Shown: one piece after another, positions 48,521 through 60,768 of the stretch
Numbering within the stretch: position 1 is the stretch's first letter
Layout of the letters: every line of letters begins with the position of its first letter
Assembly (NCBI GenBank): GCA_013339765.2
Contig: JABSTR010001244.1
Coordinates: forward strand, 1,054,001-1,118,000
Direction: 5' to 3'
DNA from: Haemaphysalis longicornis
Lineage: Eukaryota > Arthropoda > Arachnida > Ixodida > Ixodidae
DNA length: 64,000 bases
Made by a program: the position numbers and the translations under genes
The notes under the pieces: generated by a model
Databases searched by the model: none
What the model was told of the DNA's origin: nothing
The model's input: only the letters and a program-made list of their open reading frames with translations

Positions 48521-50042
48521 CGATTCAACGCGCACGCTCGGGCTCCTAGCACGAACAGTCGATGCGGCCAAGCGAAATCTTCGCGTTCCCCTGGTTTTTT
48601 TTTTTTTTTTTTCCTTGAGCCTCGTTATTATGGTTGCGCGCTGCGTTGTGGCCTCTCCTCCTCGACCAAGGGGGCCGTCCGTGACCTTGAGAGATCGCTG
48701 ACCGAACGTGAGAGGTCCTGTTCCGCATTGTTCTGGCGCGCATTGTCTTGCCCCAGCAAATCACCCGGAGGCCAAACAGGCATCGTTCCAGGCGGTCGCT
48801 TACGTGTTCTACGGACGTCATTCCCTCGCGGAGAAGTACCTCGGGCATTCCTCCTGGATGACCGTCCATAACGGAATCTTCACGGCTTCCCCCGATGTCG
48901 AGATCGCTTGGCCCAGGCCATTTCGTGAGCATGCCGGCGTACATCTCCCATTGTTTGCTCGTAGAAAAGCCATCGGCATGACTCATGCCTACACCCCCGG
49001 TCGTACCCAATGGCACTTTTGTTTATACCTTTAGCTTGCGGTAACCCAGACATCCGCAACAACACGCCTCCCCTTCCACTGGTCTCGCCGTTGACTCGTT
49101 CGGGAACGTGAGGCATGCGCTGGTAATCATAGGCAGGTCAACGCCGAAAACAAAGCATCGCCGCTCCTGGCTGCGGTGATCGAAGATTGATGTGACCCGA
49201 TTCCGAAGAAGGCCGGCGCCGGGGGAGTTTCCCGAACGCTGCATTGAAGGCCGGCTCAACCGGGCACACCCGGCGCTCCCGAACTTAAACGATCAACTTT
49301 TGTTCTTCTTTCATTCAACGATGGGGTCATATTACACGAAAACCGGTTGCTTACGAACCATCGCGCCTGGTTGTAGCCCTTCAGTGCCTGGATATTTACG
49401 TCGATGACACCCCTGCTCAGGCGCGGCTCGAATGCAGGCGCAGTAGAACGAGGCGTTTATTTTCGTGCTGCTAAATAGCGGCAGCGTCGAGTAACGCGGT
49501 CAGCTCGTCTTACATAATAGGCGGGCGAAGCTGTCAACACGGCGTCGGTAGACTGCTGCGCGTGCTGAGCCGACAAAACGAAGAAACTGGAGCAGGCTTG
49601 AGCTCTCCACACTGATGTGCCTCCCCTTGTATAACCGTGCCATAATAGGTCTACACAGTCGTACACCCCAGTACCTTTTACACCGAAGTCTGCAACTTAG
49701 CCCGCATTACCGACTCCCTTGCCTGTACAGGCCAGTTGCTTCAGCGTTTCATTTGGACGCCAGTTCATATGCTGGTAAGGTCAGAACGGAAAACATGGAA
49801 GTTGTTAAATGTTCGTTTTTTAAACAGTGCGAAACAAATTATGGAGGCAGAAGCAAGAACACATACAATGAGCCGGCGCTTGTGTCAGCGTGTATGTTTC
49901 TGTTTCTGTGCGCATTTTTAAGGCTGTGCGTAGAAAAAGACTTCGGTGAAAAGAAAGCTTTTGGACAGCGATGATTCTGGGAACTGGTTTCGTTCAAACG
50001 TATTTTAATGAAATGCAGCCCGTGCGGTTGGAAGGACACTTT
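48521..50042. other. Unassigned sequence; GC-rich stretch at 48640-49000
   Basis: Overlapping frames on both strands at 48546-49016 lack domains. At 49400-49680 a segment with a minus-strand AATAAA-type signal could be part of a solo LTR, but I find no partner or duplications. Confidence 0.35.
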
Positions 50043-50547
50043 TTAAGGGGCCATGAAGACAACGTCCAACTTTCTTAAGTTTAAAAGAGCTGATCCCTGG
50101 TAATTCACTCAGCTCCATTACAACCACGAAGGCTGTTCTGTAACAGAAAAAAAAATCACGCAAGAAATTTTGAAACACTCAAATTTCGCGCTGCAGGGAC
50201 GTAATATGGGCGAGAGTGACGTATTATGGGCCAGCACTAAAAACGCAGTTATCAGTTTGTTAACTACACGTTGGCATTCAAGTTATGCGATCAAATGGTG
50301 CGGAAGGCCTCACTGCAACCACCCAGTCATGTTTCCTGGCGGTGGCTTACGTCGGAGACCACCAATCGCACAAACAAGATTCTGTGACGTCATCAAAAAA
50401 TGCCGGAAAGTGGACACTGCCACATCTGTTCTCATCAATATCTTAATTATTTCTTCGAAGTTTTCGATAAAGACGTGGCCATCGTTATCGGAAAAAACAG
50501 CTTTTTCCATGAACAAAACTTGTATTTTGCCTTCATGGCCCCTTTAA
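50043..50547. mobile_element. TTAA-flanked MITE, piggyBac-like ends
   Basis: The left end is TTAAGGGGCCATGAAG (50043-50058). The right end, in reverse complement, is TTAAAGGGGCCATGAAG (ending 50547). The inverted repeat is about 14-16 bp, with one A missing on the left. TTAA at both outer edges is the target duplication typical of piggyBac-type elements. About 500 bp inside with no transposase frame, so non-autonomous. The superfamily is inferred only from TTAA. Confidence 0.65.
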
Positions 50548-51319
50548 GAGTTGCGAGTGTTTTTATAAGTAAACATTGCGATAGACTGGGAGGCTTTGAA
50601 ACGCTTACGAATTAACTGAATAGCGCGCCTGCCTCCCATTGGGCCCCCTTGCTAGGTGTTGAGTGGCGAAACACAGGCGGCATTTTTTTTTCTTAATTTA
50701 TTGGTCGTGCTGTATGTTCCCACGCTTTCTCAATAAAACAACAGCAACTTCAGCAGGATTGGTGGAAAGGTTGGAGGGGAGATGCTACTATCGCTTCCAA
50801 CAAGATGACTCGCCTCTGCGCGAGGATCAATACCGATTATGATGTGGGTGCTTCAGTTATTCGAAAAACATGCGCAACCCAGTGGTATTTCAACACTTTG
50901 AAGAGTCCACTTATCTGAAAAGGTTAGGAGCCTACTTGCACGTAGAGTCCCCTATGGTTCAAGATTGACAAATAATGAAGAGTTAATATTTTCCCAGATT
51001 TAATGTCCCAAGCTATCAAGTCCGCAGTTATTAGTCGGCGCTAAGATTTATTTTTTTACGTCTTGGTCCGCGTTCTCATAGACGGCGTTTTGAGGCGAAA
51101 GTCTTAAGTGTCCCATTCTGCGAAAAAAAATTTCGTCGTTGTTGTTGTAGTGGTAGCCCGATCTAGAAAATGGTCCAGAGTAAATAAAAAAATTAGCAGT
51201 GGCCTTAGTTCTGCCATGCCAGGATATACGTAGCCTGAGGTAAGGTTCAGCTGGTTATTCTTAGGTTTCCTGGTTGTCTAGGATTAGCTGATTACCATGC
51301 TTACTGCTGCTAAAACGAT
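50548..51319. other. Unassigned sequence, no gene seen
   Basis: Nothing recognisable. Confidence 0.4.
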
Positions 51320-51790
51320 TTTCAATCCAATCCAATCCAATTCAATCCAGTCCGGTCCAGTCCAATCCGGTCCGGTCCGGTCCGGTCCGGTCCGGTCCGG
51401 TCACTGCTCCTCGCGCATGCGCAGCACGGCTCTCCAGTAGCCACGCGAAACAGCTATCAAGTGGCTCCGGCGCAGCGTCAGATTTGGCTACTGCGCAACG
51501 GATGCGCACAGCTGGGCACGCGCCGGCGCCAGTGCGTCTGCCGCGGCTATGACGTCACACCTCTGGAATGCGCAGACCGGCGAATGTGCAGACCCAATTC
51601 TCTACACACCCGTATACTCCGATTGGATTGGATTTCAATCCAACCCAATCAAATTTAATCCATCCCAATCCAAGCCAATCCATCTAAGTCAATCCAAGCC
51701 AATCCAATCCGATCCGATCCAAACCAATCAAATGCTCCTCACGCTTGCGCGGAACGACCCTTCAAGGTCCACGCGAAACTGCTCAACCTC
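51320..51790. repeat. Duplicated unit: TCCAA/TCCGG pentamers plus adjacent GC-rich sequence
   Basis: Pentamer blocks lie at 51320-51402 (TCCAA then TCCGG) and 51618-51732 (mostly CCAAT/TCCAA variants). Each is followed by a related unique segment: TGCTCCTCGCGCATGCGCAG...CCACGCGAAAC at 51405 and TGCTCCTCACGCTTGCGCGG...CCACGCGAAAC at 51733. The period is 328 bp, so this is a two-copy tandem unit and not just scattered pentamers. Confidence 0.8.
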
Positions 51791-54449
51791 GGCCAGTGTA
51801 GCTTACGCTGCAAAAAGTACATTCGAGCTTGCATGGGGTATGAGCCCGCGCGCGCACAATAGCAGCCCGGGGCTCTACCAACTGTGCTATCTCCACATGT
51901 TGCCAGCAGCGGGAGAAAAGTTGACGCTGTTATTGTTCCTTTCTTCCTGGCACAGTTCGCATGGGGAAGGTTAGGTTCATTTCAGGTTGAGATCGGCCTT
52001 GTCACTTCAAAGGCCGTATGTGATAGTCACGAGGCTTTGTCAGGCAAGCATACCCGCTCACTCCCGGCGTGAGTCCGCGCATCTAGAGCTGTTTTCCCCT
52101 TCCATGTTCTTCAGAGCTTGCGTTGAAGCCGCCCGGCAGGCGGGAGTGCTGACCTCGGCGCGTGACGAAAGCCCGTTCGTCGCGGTGCTCTTCCGAGAAG
52201 AGACGCGTGCACTTGTCGCACTCGGCGAGCCAAGCGGATCGATGCGGCCGAGGGTTCTGACCAGAGCCCCGTGCACACCTCGCTTTGTCCACAATGCGCG
52301 GTTCCTGCCCGGTGTCGCTGACCGCCTTATAACTTGCCCCGCCACCCCCGCAACCTGTCCTCCGCGTGTCCGCGCTGCCGCCTGTGAAGTGGGCCCGCTT
52401 TGCGACAGTGCTGCTGCGGTTAAAGGGATCTTGTGGGGCCTAGGATGCGGGCGTCACTAAGGCTGCGGTGTGTTGCTAGCATGGGCATGGCTTCTTTTAG
52501 GAGGGCCGCGGAAACTGGCGTCACTGTTCTTTTTTTTTTTTTCCTGGGGAGCGTTCGCTTTCCCCCTGAGCGGCACGTGTCGCCTTTGTGTCCTTTCCGT
52601 TCAGTTCTTGGGTTGTCGTCGCCGTTTCGGCTTCTATGATGTCTTCAGTTCCGGGCACTGCTAGCGGGGACAGCTGGAGCGCGCACCGAAAACCCGGAAA
52701 TGCGGCTTACAACGCTTTCACATTAAAACGAATAGCGGCATGCCTGGATGCTGAATACATTCAAGCATGTTACTTGGCGGGGGCTTGGGGTCGGCGGAAA
52801 TGCTTAGCTGAAGGCGCTTCCGTTATGTGTCGCACATTCGGCTTACGTGGTTTTTCACTGTGAACTTGTACTAATTCAATTCGTTGTTCTAGTTCTAGAG
52901 TCTCCCCACACCCGGCATTGTATATGTCAACGCACGCAAAGTTCAAGGTACGAGTGCTGTCACCTCACAAGCGATCGAAGCAATTTTGCAGGTATACGAC
53001 GAGCCGATACATACTAATGCTTGTGTGCTAATCCTTTAAAAATGCTTTAGTGCCATAGCAGCTATTTAACACACAAGAAAGTACATGCAACCCAATGTTG
53101 TTTCTTTCTCATATCGTTTCCGATTGTGCAGCACGCATTTTTTGGAGGAAAAACAAGCGGAAATAACTATGACGGTATAACTTCGTTTATTCTGAGCTGT
53201 TGCAGGCTGTTTCTGAAGTCAATTTCGCCTAGTCCAAACCCATTGCGCCAGGGTGAAGAGCGTGAGAATAAAGTGGGATACATTAGGTAAGTTAATTAGT
53301 ACATTGCTCTCTGGGAGTCGTTTATTTTATGTACATGCCACCTGATGTCGACGTCCCCAGACATACTTCTCTCTGACCCTGTCGTGCAATCTGCATTCCG
53401 ACCGAACTGCAATGCAACACAGAGTTGGTGGACGTCAATAGGAGAGAGGGCTAATGATATGGCTGTTGCGTCGCCAATCCGTGCATCCTTTCGCACCACC
53501 TTTGTTGGTCGCAATCAGTGAATGGGAAGGAGCGCATGCTGACGCGCATAACCATCACCCGATGAAACGAAACAACAGAATCGTCTCGCCAGCACGCACG
53601 TCTCCGGCATCGACCGAGTCCCCCGGGGTAATCGCCCGGCTGTTCACCTTCTTCCGAAAGCACAGCGATAGTCATCAGCTGGCTGTCGATCGCCGCCCCG
53701 TTCGTGGAACTGCGGACACGATTTGACAATTACGTCGTGCTTGGAACACGTGCAGATGTTTTCGTCGGCGGCCGCCACCCGACCTCCGCTCCGCAGACAA
53801 CGCGGCGCCGTCCCGTCTGTGGGAACGAGTGACCGCGTTCAGGAAGGAGAGGTCGGGATAGTCCTTTCACCCTTGGCGTCATCAGGAGCAGATTCCATTC
53901 CAGAGAGCCATTCAGAAGGCAGGGCCAGACAGACAGTTGGGGAAAGCCCTCGAAGGGTGCCCTGATCGACTTCGAGAGGACGCTTTGCGTTCCATTGCAG
54001 GGGCATGGCAGGCAACCAAAAGTTCTCTCTCGGTCACGATTGAGAAGACGCTTGCTCAATTAGTAAAGCCTCTCATTAGAACATAAGCAAGAAGGGGTGG
54101 GGGGTCTTAAGAGGCCTCAATGGGATTAAAGACGCAACTGATAAAACCTGAAGGCCTGTTTTCCAACCTTGTATATCAACAAACAAAAATACAAACCACA
54201 CCCTGCACGCTGTAGTTTATTGGCAATTTATAGCTCTCAAAATTAATACAATACTGTATCACGCAATGCACGCGATGTTTTGGTGTCGTTAATACAAGTC
54301 CCATGACATATTCAAAGCTACCGCATAATTCTGTTGGTGAAATCACTACTTTTGAATAATCATTGTATAATGGCATAAATAACATTCGGAAATATGGACT
54401 AAGCAGTTAGAAATACTTCATGATTAGTAGTATTTATTGTTTGGGTATA
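51791..54449. other. Unassigned sequence; GC-rich stretches at 52080-52460 and 53450-53830
   Basis: Both stretches have open frames on both strands (for example 51987-52460 plus and 53451-53729 minus) without domains. They could be regulatory islands or exons, but nothing in the sequence decides this. Confidence 0.35.
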
Positions 54450-55551
54450 CAGTCGAACACGGATATATCGAACTCCAAGGGGATCGCGAAAAAATTCGAT
54501 ATATCAATAATTCGATATATAAAATACGTCTATCTGAAGATTATCTGACAAATTCGCACATCACTGAGAGTTTTCAGAAGTCATAGAAAACGGTAGTTTA
54601 CCGTTTTAACCCTCAAATCACGGGAACTGCAAACCGCAGCATGATGACCACCACACTTTATTTATCATTAAAATGTCTTTGAGCTTCGCTTGTTCTTTCT
54701 TCTGCGTCGTAAAGGTTGCCAAATTGTCTTCAAGATTACAAACACGCACAAATGTGAAAATCAACGCTGTACACTGTGCCACAACAGAGGCGAATAGCGC
54801 TGACGGAACCTCGGCTGCAGTAGGCGGTTGGGAACGTTGTCAGGCACTGAGTGCCGTTATCTTCAGTATCCGAACCAAACACCTCCCCCATCTGGAGGCG
54901 TGCAACGAAGTCGCTTTGCACCCGACACGCTCCGGAATAGCCGAGGCGGGTTGTGCTGCATTCGCCTTTACGTCAACGTTGATACGTGCTTCGCCCTCAA
55001 AACTACTGCGAGGAATTCCGAACGCCTTTTCAACCAACATCTTTTCAGCAGCCTGCGCCCGACGAATTCCCGCCTTCGTTGCTCCGAAATAAATGCCTTG
55101 GCCAAAACAAATATACAACGCCGCATCGGTCCCCCTGCACGAGCCACCAAACAGCTCAATCACAGAAAAAGAGTGCCTCCGGTCAATTGCTTTAGCTCCT
55201 TTATGTCCTTTCGCCCCAACCACTATCCGCGTTCTAGCTATCATGGAGCTGCCCCTCGTGCTAGCGTGAAAACAGCTGTTGAAGGCCATCGAACGACATA
55301 ATGCCGCGGACGCCGCCTCTGTCTCACCAAGCCAGGCAGCTCCTGCGATGAGTCAACATTATCATCAACTCCACCCCATCAGAGGAAGCAAACTTTCAGG
55401 GGCACCTTCGGCGCGGAATTCGATATATCGAATTTGCCCCTGATCAGGAGTTCGATACACGCGCACAAGAGCCCTATACTTTTGCATGGGATTTTCAAGG
55501 GGATGTTTTCACTGTTCGATATAGACAATAATTCGATATATCCGTGTTCGA
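54450..55551. mobile_element. Non-autonomous DNA transposon with CGATATAT-rich ends (pogo/Tigger-like?)
   Basis: The left end CAGTCGAACACGGATATATC follows a TA. The right end carries the inverted match TCGATATATCCGTGTTCGA (to 55551). TTCGATATATC-type strings occur several times inside both ends (54475-54530 and 55420-55560), like repeated transposase-binding sites. A CAGT start after TA fits the Tc1/mariner supergroup, especially pogo-type elements. The right outer edge lacks the final CTG, so it has been altered. Overlapping inner frames on both strands (54673-55092 plus, 54840-55289 minus) show no DDE motif I can read. Confidence 0.6.
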
Positions 55552-55604
55552 TATATCCGTGTACGTAAATGTGGCCCGCGTAAGGTTGGTCCTAAGTGCA
55601 GTTG

Positions 55605-55880
<276 letters not shown>

Positions 55881-55929
55881 CTTACATTTGATTGTAGTTT
55901 CTGCAACTGTTTGTTATAACACTCAACAT

Positions 55930-56094
55930 AAGTTCGAAGGAGCAGAGGGAGACCGCGCTACTCAGCTCCGACCCGGGTGTCCAGACCCGGCTCGTCCAGA
56001 TGGCCACGACCGCCACCAGGGACCAAGGGCTCCTGACCGACGGTTAAGCGACAAATCTGGGCAAATAAAAAGTTGTTCACTCACTCACTCACTC
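55930..56094 (+). pseudogene. LINE ORF2 extreme C-terminus with (CTCA)n tail
   Basis: The plus strand reads ETALLSSDPGVQTRLVQMAT, then TATRDQGLLTDG and a stop. A short 3' UTR with AATAAA follows, then (CTCA)n at 56077-56094. Same end pattern as 31366 and 39836 but with another tail unit. Confidence 0.7.
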
Positions 56095-56584
56095 CTACCT
56101 TCTGATGGGGAAGTTGGATCTCACCACTCATAGCTTAAGCCGCTTAATTCCTTACTTGCCCACAGTCAACCTCATAATACTTCTCAACTTCTATGTTACT
56201 TCAACTTACTTCGAGAATCGGGAGCTTAAGTATACATCTAAAGGCAATCGCTATGGTCGTTTGATGAACCGCTCAAAATGCAGATTGAAAGTGTTGGGAG
56301 TTCTCTTCCTGAGTTCAGAGGATTAATGACGAAGAGTTTCTTTTTTTTCGAGGATGGTTTTAGAGATCTTTTGTAGCTTTTAAACGGTTTCTCCGTCTAC
56401 AGTGCCACGCAGTAGAATCGACCTTGTAGCACAGAACACGAAATGTTTCAATTGGGTGGCTGTTTTTTTTTGTGTGTTTGTTTTTTTGGTATTTTGCTAC
56501 GCGTTGCTCGTTGGGGTGAAAGCAGCGCTGCGCATCGATAGTAGCACACAGTGACACAATAACCTTGCGCGCGCCCTGGTAGCA
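56095..56584. other. Unassigned sequence, no gene seen
   Basis: T-rich stretches and short frames only. Confidence 0.4.
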
Positions 56585-56690
56585 AGATGCCAATGATTTG
56601 AAGCGCAACAAAAGCACACGAAGAACAGAGTAGACGAGACAGGCGCTACTTCGTCCGTGTGCTTTTGTTGCGCTTCAAATCATGGCATCT
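56585..56690. repeat. Strong hairpin: near-perfect 37-bp inverted repeat with ~25-nt loop
   Basis: The left arm (56585-56623) and right arm (56649-56690) are reverse complements. The core ATGATTTGAAGCGCAACAAA plus AGCACACG is perfect over 28 bp, with one extra A on the left and four extra bases on the right. It could be the collapsed ends of an element or a hairpin-forming transcript. The nearby string AGACGAGACAGGCGCTACTT is the loop side. Confidence 0.85.
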
Positions 56691-57580
56691 ATTCACCAAC
56701 TAGCTCAGCTAGAATTTCTTCTCAGCTACATAATGGTTGCAATATACTGTTATTTTGTGCGTATGTTTACGATATTTTTGTTACCTTTGCAAAAGCGGAG
56801 CTGTTTACACGTTATTTATTTCATTTTTTATTATTTAAGAAAAGCGTGTATGTCTTTCTCTTTATGTCTTTAGCCATTATGTCTTTGTAGTAGGTATTAC
56901 TATTTGGGTTTATTATGCTAAAACTGTGTATGAGTATTTGGATTTATTTTGGGGTGAATAGTTGCTTCTGTTCCTGTCGGTTGCGCTGTCAGGTACTAGG
57001 GGCATAGTCATGCGACTGTTACAGTGGCCTTTTGCCTCAGCGCCTGGTAATTTTTTATTGCCAAAACTTCGACAAACAAACAAACAATTACAAATGCCAA
57101 TAGTGCCGGGATTCGTCTTATTCATAGCTCGCATGTGACGTCATCACAGCCCTTTCTGGAGTACTAGCTGCTGTCAGTGTTCACAGCGCTTCTCGGGGTA
57201 AAAGCGGCAGAAAAGGGCACAGCCTTCCATCGTGCAGGCTCTGCTTCAAGATAGCAGCCACAGTGACGTCAATGAAAGCTACGTATACATACAGCATGTC
57301 GTGCTGGCAAAATAAAAAAAAAAACCGACCTGAACTTAAAGGAGCTCGCCAATTACGCAATGCATAATTACGAGCCACAGCTGATTCGAGATCAAAAATA
57401 AGAAACAATAAATATATACTACGGCTCACTTTCCTAATCCATGGAGCTATCAATTCTGTCCTTCCCGCGACTAGCATAGTCTCTTAGAGTGTATAACGCC
57501 CGTTACAGTTAGACCAAAATTTATTTAAAATGAGCTGGTTCAACCACAGGGCTTGTTTCTCTCCAGCATTCCCTTCACAC
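56691..57580. other. Unassigned sequence, no gene seen
   Basis: AT-rich. Short hydrophobic frames at 56657-56890 are probably chance. Confidence 0.4.
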
Positions 57581-57608
57581 GGGGGGGGGGGGGGGGGGGG
57601 GGGGGGGG
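57581..57608. repeat. Poly-G tract, 28 G
   Basis: Uninterrupted G run on the plus strand. Confidence 0.9.
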
Positions 57609-59356
57609 CGATACAAATACGATAAGCGCATCACGCCAAAATCTCTCTTTTATGAACGCCACAATGAGAGGTATTGTCCTCCCAAACGCCGATATACAGG
57701 CGCCGTTCGGAGTGCTGACTGCCACTGTTCCGGGGATGTTCCGCAATCGTTGCGATATATATCACTGCCCGCCGCATCCGTGCCCGGGCAAGCGTGCCGG
57801 CTCGTTGAAATACGAGGCATCGATCCGTCCGGCACTGTAATTCCGCGCCGCTATCGGTCAAGCTTAATCGGGATGCGCGCCAAATCGCGCCCGCGCGGTG
57901 CCTGGCCGAGCGGACGACGCCGTCGGCACGATCGAAGGCGGCCACCGGCAGCAGCCAAGGGTCGTTGGCCGTGACGCAATGCGCGTCTCCGGGCCTCTTC
58001 CTTTTATTTCCTCCTCCTTTTGTGCCTCTTCTCTTTTTCAAATATCTGGCTGCTCTTTTTCTTCCGCCTAAGCCCTACGCTACCGTGAAACAAGCTAGCG
58101 CCGGCCCATGGTGGTGGCGCACTACACGTCAGAGGTGTGGCCGGTGCAATGAAGCAGCGACACGCCTCGAGCCACGACGGCGGCCCGATTCATCCTCGCC
58201 GTCTGTTACATCGTGACTTCGTTGTAATACTTTGTCTTCAAGTCGGTTGCCATTAACGGTAGTCGGAGAAGATTGCGGCTCGCTTTCGGCTCACTACGTT
58301 GGCTTTGCTACCTCGCGGGCGTTTAATGGACTCAGAGCCGAACGGGGAGCTCCTTGGCTGCACCAGCGCAGTCAATGGTTGCACACGGCACCCACAACGT
58401 AGAAGAAAAAAACGGTCGCTGAATAATGTGAATTACGTCGACTGTATACGCAGCTCTGTTCTTGCGAAGGTATTGTTGCCCGCCCCATCTGACTCCGGTT
58501 ACTGCCGGTGTACAGGGTTGCGTAATTAAAACGCAGTGACAGGCTGCCCCGAACGGGATAAAAAAAAGGAAGGAAGAGGGACTCGAAGAACAGCATTGCG
58601 TCAACTCTTGAAGCGCTGCTAATGACAATGTATACAAACATAGGGCACCTGTCTGTGGCTGTGTGCCTGAGTGCGTGCGGGTTTGGAAATGCACAGCAAG
58701 CGCGAGTTAAATTACCGGACTCCTTGTGCTGTGAGTGGCATCGCAAACTTTCCTTTGTGCCCCAAGAAAAGCGGAGATCGACGGGATCTGCCTCGCCCTC
58801 CTTATTATTCCTCCATCGTAGTGTCGGCAATAAATTTGCGGCAAAGAGTACACCCTCGTCATAATAAAGTATTAGGACATGAAACTGGCATTGTCATAAG
58901 CGATACTTTGTTAATTGCGGAGATGATTTGCTCTCAATGCACTGCACTGGGGACCATAGAGCACTTCGAATGAAGCGAGAATTCAAATAAAGCGGTATCG
59001 TTATAACCATATATTTTACTACTCTGGTCTATACTGAGGTTGAAATCGCGAGCGCGCCATTCCCGGTGGCTGTCTTGCTAATGGACGCGAGGAAGAAAAG
59101 CATGCGTGAGCACGATATTTGAGCCAGCACTAAAGATCGGCAATGCGTCTGCGGAAATCGTAGCCCTCCGCTACGGTGCGACATCGGCTCGTAGAACACC
59201 GATTTGAACACTGCATTGACACGAGGCTAGGTAATCCACCATATTGTTCAGTGAAAAAACAGACAAGAGCAGGAAAGAGAGAGACAAGCAGGACGAGCGC
59301 TCCGTGGCTAACACGTCGTACTTCAACCAACACCGCTTCGGTCAATTGCCTGCCCT
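57609..59356. other. Unassigned sequence; GC-rich stretch at 57750-58230 and a small Cys-containing frame
   Basis: An ATG at 58324 opens about 67 codons ending at 58529, with RHPQRRRKKRSLNNVNYVDC and LLPAPSDSGYCRCTGLRN. It looks less like random sequence than its neighbours but has no domain, and a long minus-strand frame covers the same DNA. I do not assign a function. Confidence 0.2.
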
Positions 59357-59624
59357 AAATCATGATTCAGATTGATTGATTGTAGGGTTTAACGCGCCGA
59401 CGCAACGCAGGCGATGAGGCGCGCCGTAGTGGAGGGCTCCGGATTAATTTTGACCACCTGGGGATCTTTATCGTGCGCCGAAATCTCGTACACACGGGCG
59501 TTTTTGCTTTTCGCCTCCATCAGAAAAGCGGCCGCCGCGGCCGGGAATCGAACCCGCGACCTCGTGCTCAGCAGCGCAACGCCTTAGCCACTGAGCCACC
59601 GCGGCGGGTTAAAGCATGATTCAG
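59357..59624 (-). mobile_element. Full-length tRNA-derived SINE with 14-bp target duplications
   Basis: The body lies at 59371-59610 and reads on the minus strand. The head has GTGGCTCAGTGGCTAAGG (A box) and GGTTCGATTCCC (B box). The body has TGTACGAGATTTCGGCGCAC and GGTGGTCAAAATTAATCCGG. The tail is CAATCAATCAAT. It is flanked by AAATCATGATTCAG (59357-59370) and AAAGCATGATTCAG (59611-59624), differing at one base. This is the best-preserved copy in the window and the reference for the family. Confidence 0.95.
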
Positions 59625-60765
59625 AGAGACAGCACATGGAGGGAGGGGCTACTCTTTTGCAGGTGCTACATGCGCTACTCTTCGTCCGTCTTCATGCGTG
59701 CTGGATACCGTAACTTCAAGCTCCGTATGGCCTTTACCACAGAAATGTAACTGCCAAAAAAGAAACTTAGTTAAAGCAATGAAACACTTTGCCAAAACCA
59801 GACGCATGTCCGTGACCTTTGAGGTGGTTGGAAATATTTTTCTCGCTGTTTTGGCCAGTTTATAAGTGAAGCCATTGTATAATTACTTTGATAACATGAG
59901 CATCAGCCGTGGTTGCATGATGGCATAGGCGACCTGCTCCCTCCCTTCTCCCTCATAAAACTGCTAAGTTGATTTATGTCTTCAGTGAGCATATTCTTAT
60001 AGGCGTGAAATATTGCAGCCCCCCTTTTTCACTTATATTTTGGCGCCCAAAGCAATTAAGGTGTAGACAGATAACTCAAGACACACCTTACTTGCGCCTG
60101 CTCCCCACTCCTTTTTGTGGAAAACCTGTCTAAAACGGTTCCGAACAGCCCATTAGCCGTAATAATTGGCTCTATGGATTTGTCACAGATTTTTAAAGCG
60201 GCGAAGACGAATAAAAATTCATCCGAGGCTTTATCTACAGCTTTTCGGGTGTGTCTAGCTCATAATCCAATATACTACGACCCACAATACGCGCACTGCG
60301 CTTGCGCAGTCCACCGCCTAATTGTTCGAAGCATTACCGACTAGACTGGCGATTTTGCTTCAAGCAAATTGCTTTTTCGGTTCACTGGCCGTCAGCCGCC
60401 GACAGGTAAAGGTTTACCAATCGCTGTGCTCGAAATTGTGTCTGAGAAGGGTGTAAAGAGTAACGGCTAGCAGACGAGTTCGTTTTTTTTTTTTTTTCCT
60501 TTTTTCGTGTTAGGAAATAGGTATTGAGTCGGGCATATTTATTGCACTCTCTTTACTGGCGGCGTTACTAGTGCTATAAATTAAATCCCAACGTTGCTTG
60601 CAATGTTGCATACTGTGCACATTAAACGCATTACTATTAAAGACGGTGCCATGGGTTTTGCCTGTTGTTGAAGTTCTATCGACGCAAATCTATTCCCATC
60701 TTCATTAGCTAGAGCGCTGAGTTGCTCTCTTTCCGTTCCCTAACTTTTTCTTACCGCGTTTGCTG
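59625..60765. other. Unassigned sequence, no gene seen
   Basis: Short frames only. Confidence 0.4.
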
Positions 60766-60768
60766 CAG

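Noticed and set aside
48546..49034. Overlapping frames of 108-156 codons on both strands
   Set aside because: No domain on either strand. GC-rich DNA keeps both open, so no coding call can be made.
49400..49680. Possible solo LTR with a minus-strand AATAAA signal
   Set aside because: No flanking duplication, no second copy in the window and unclear ends.
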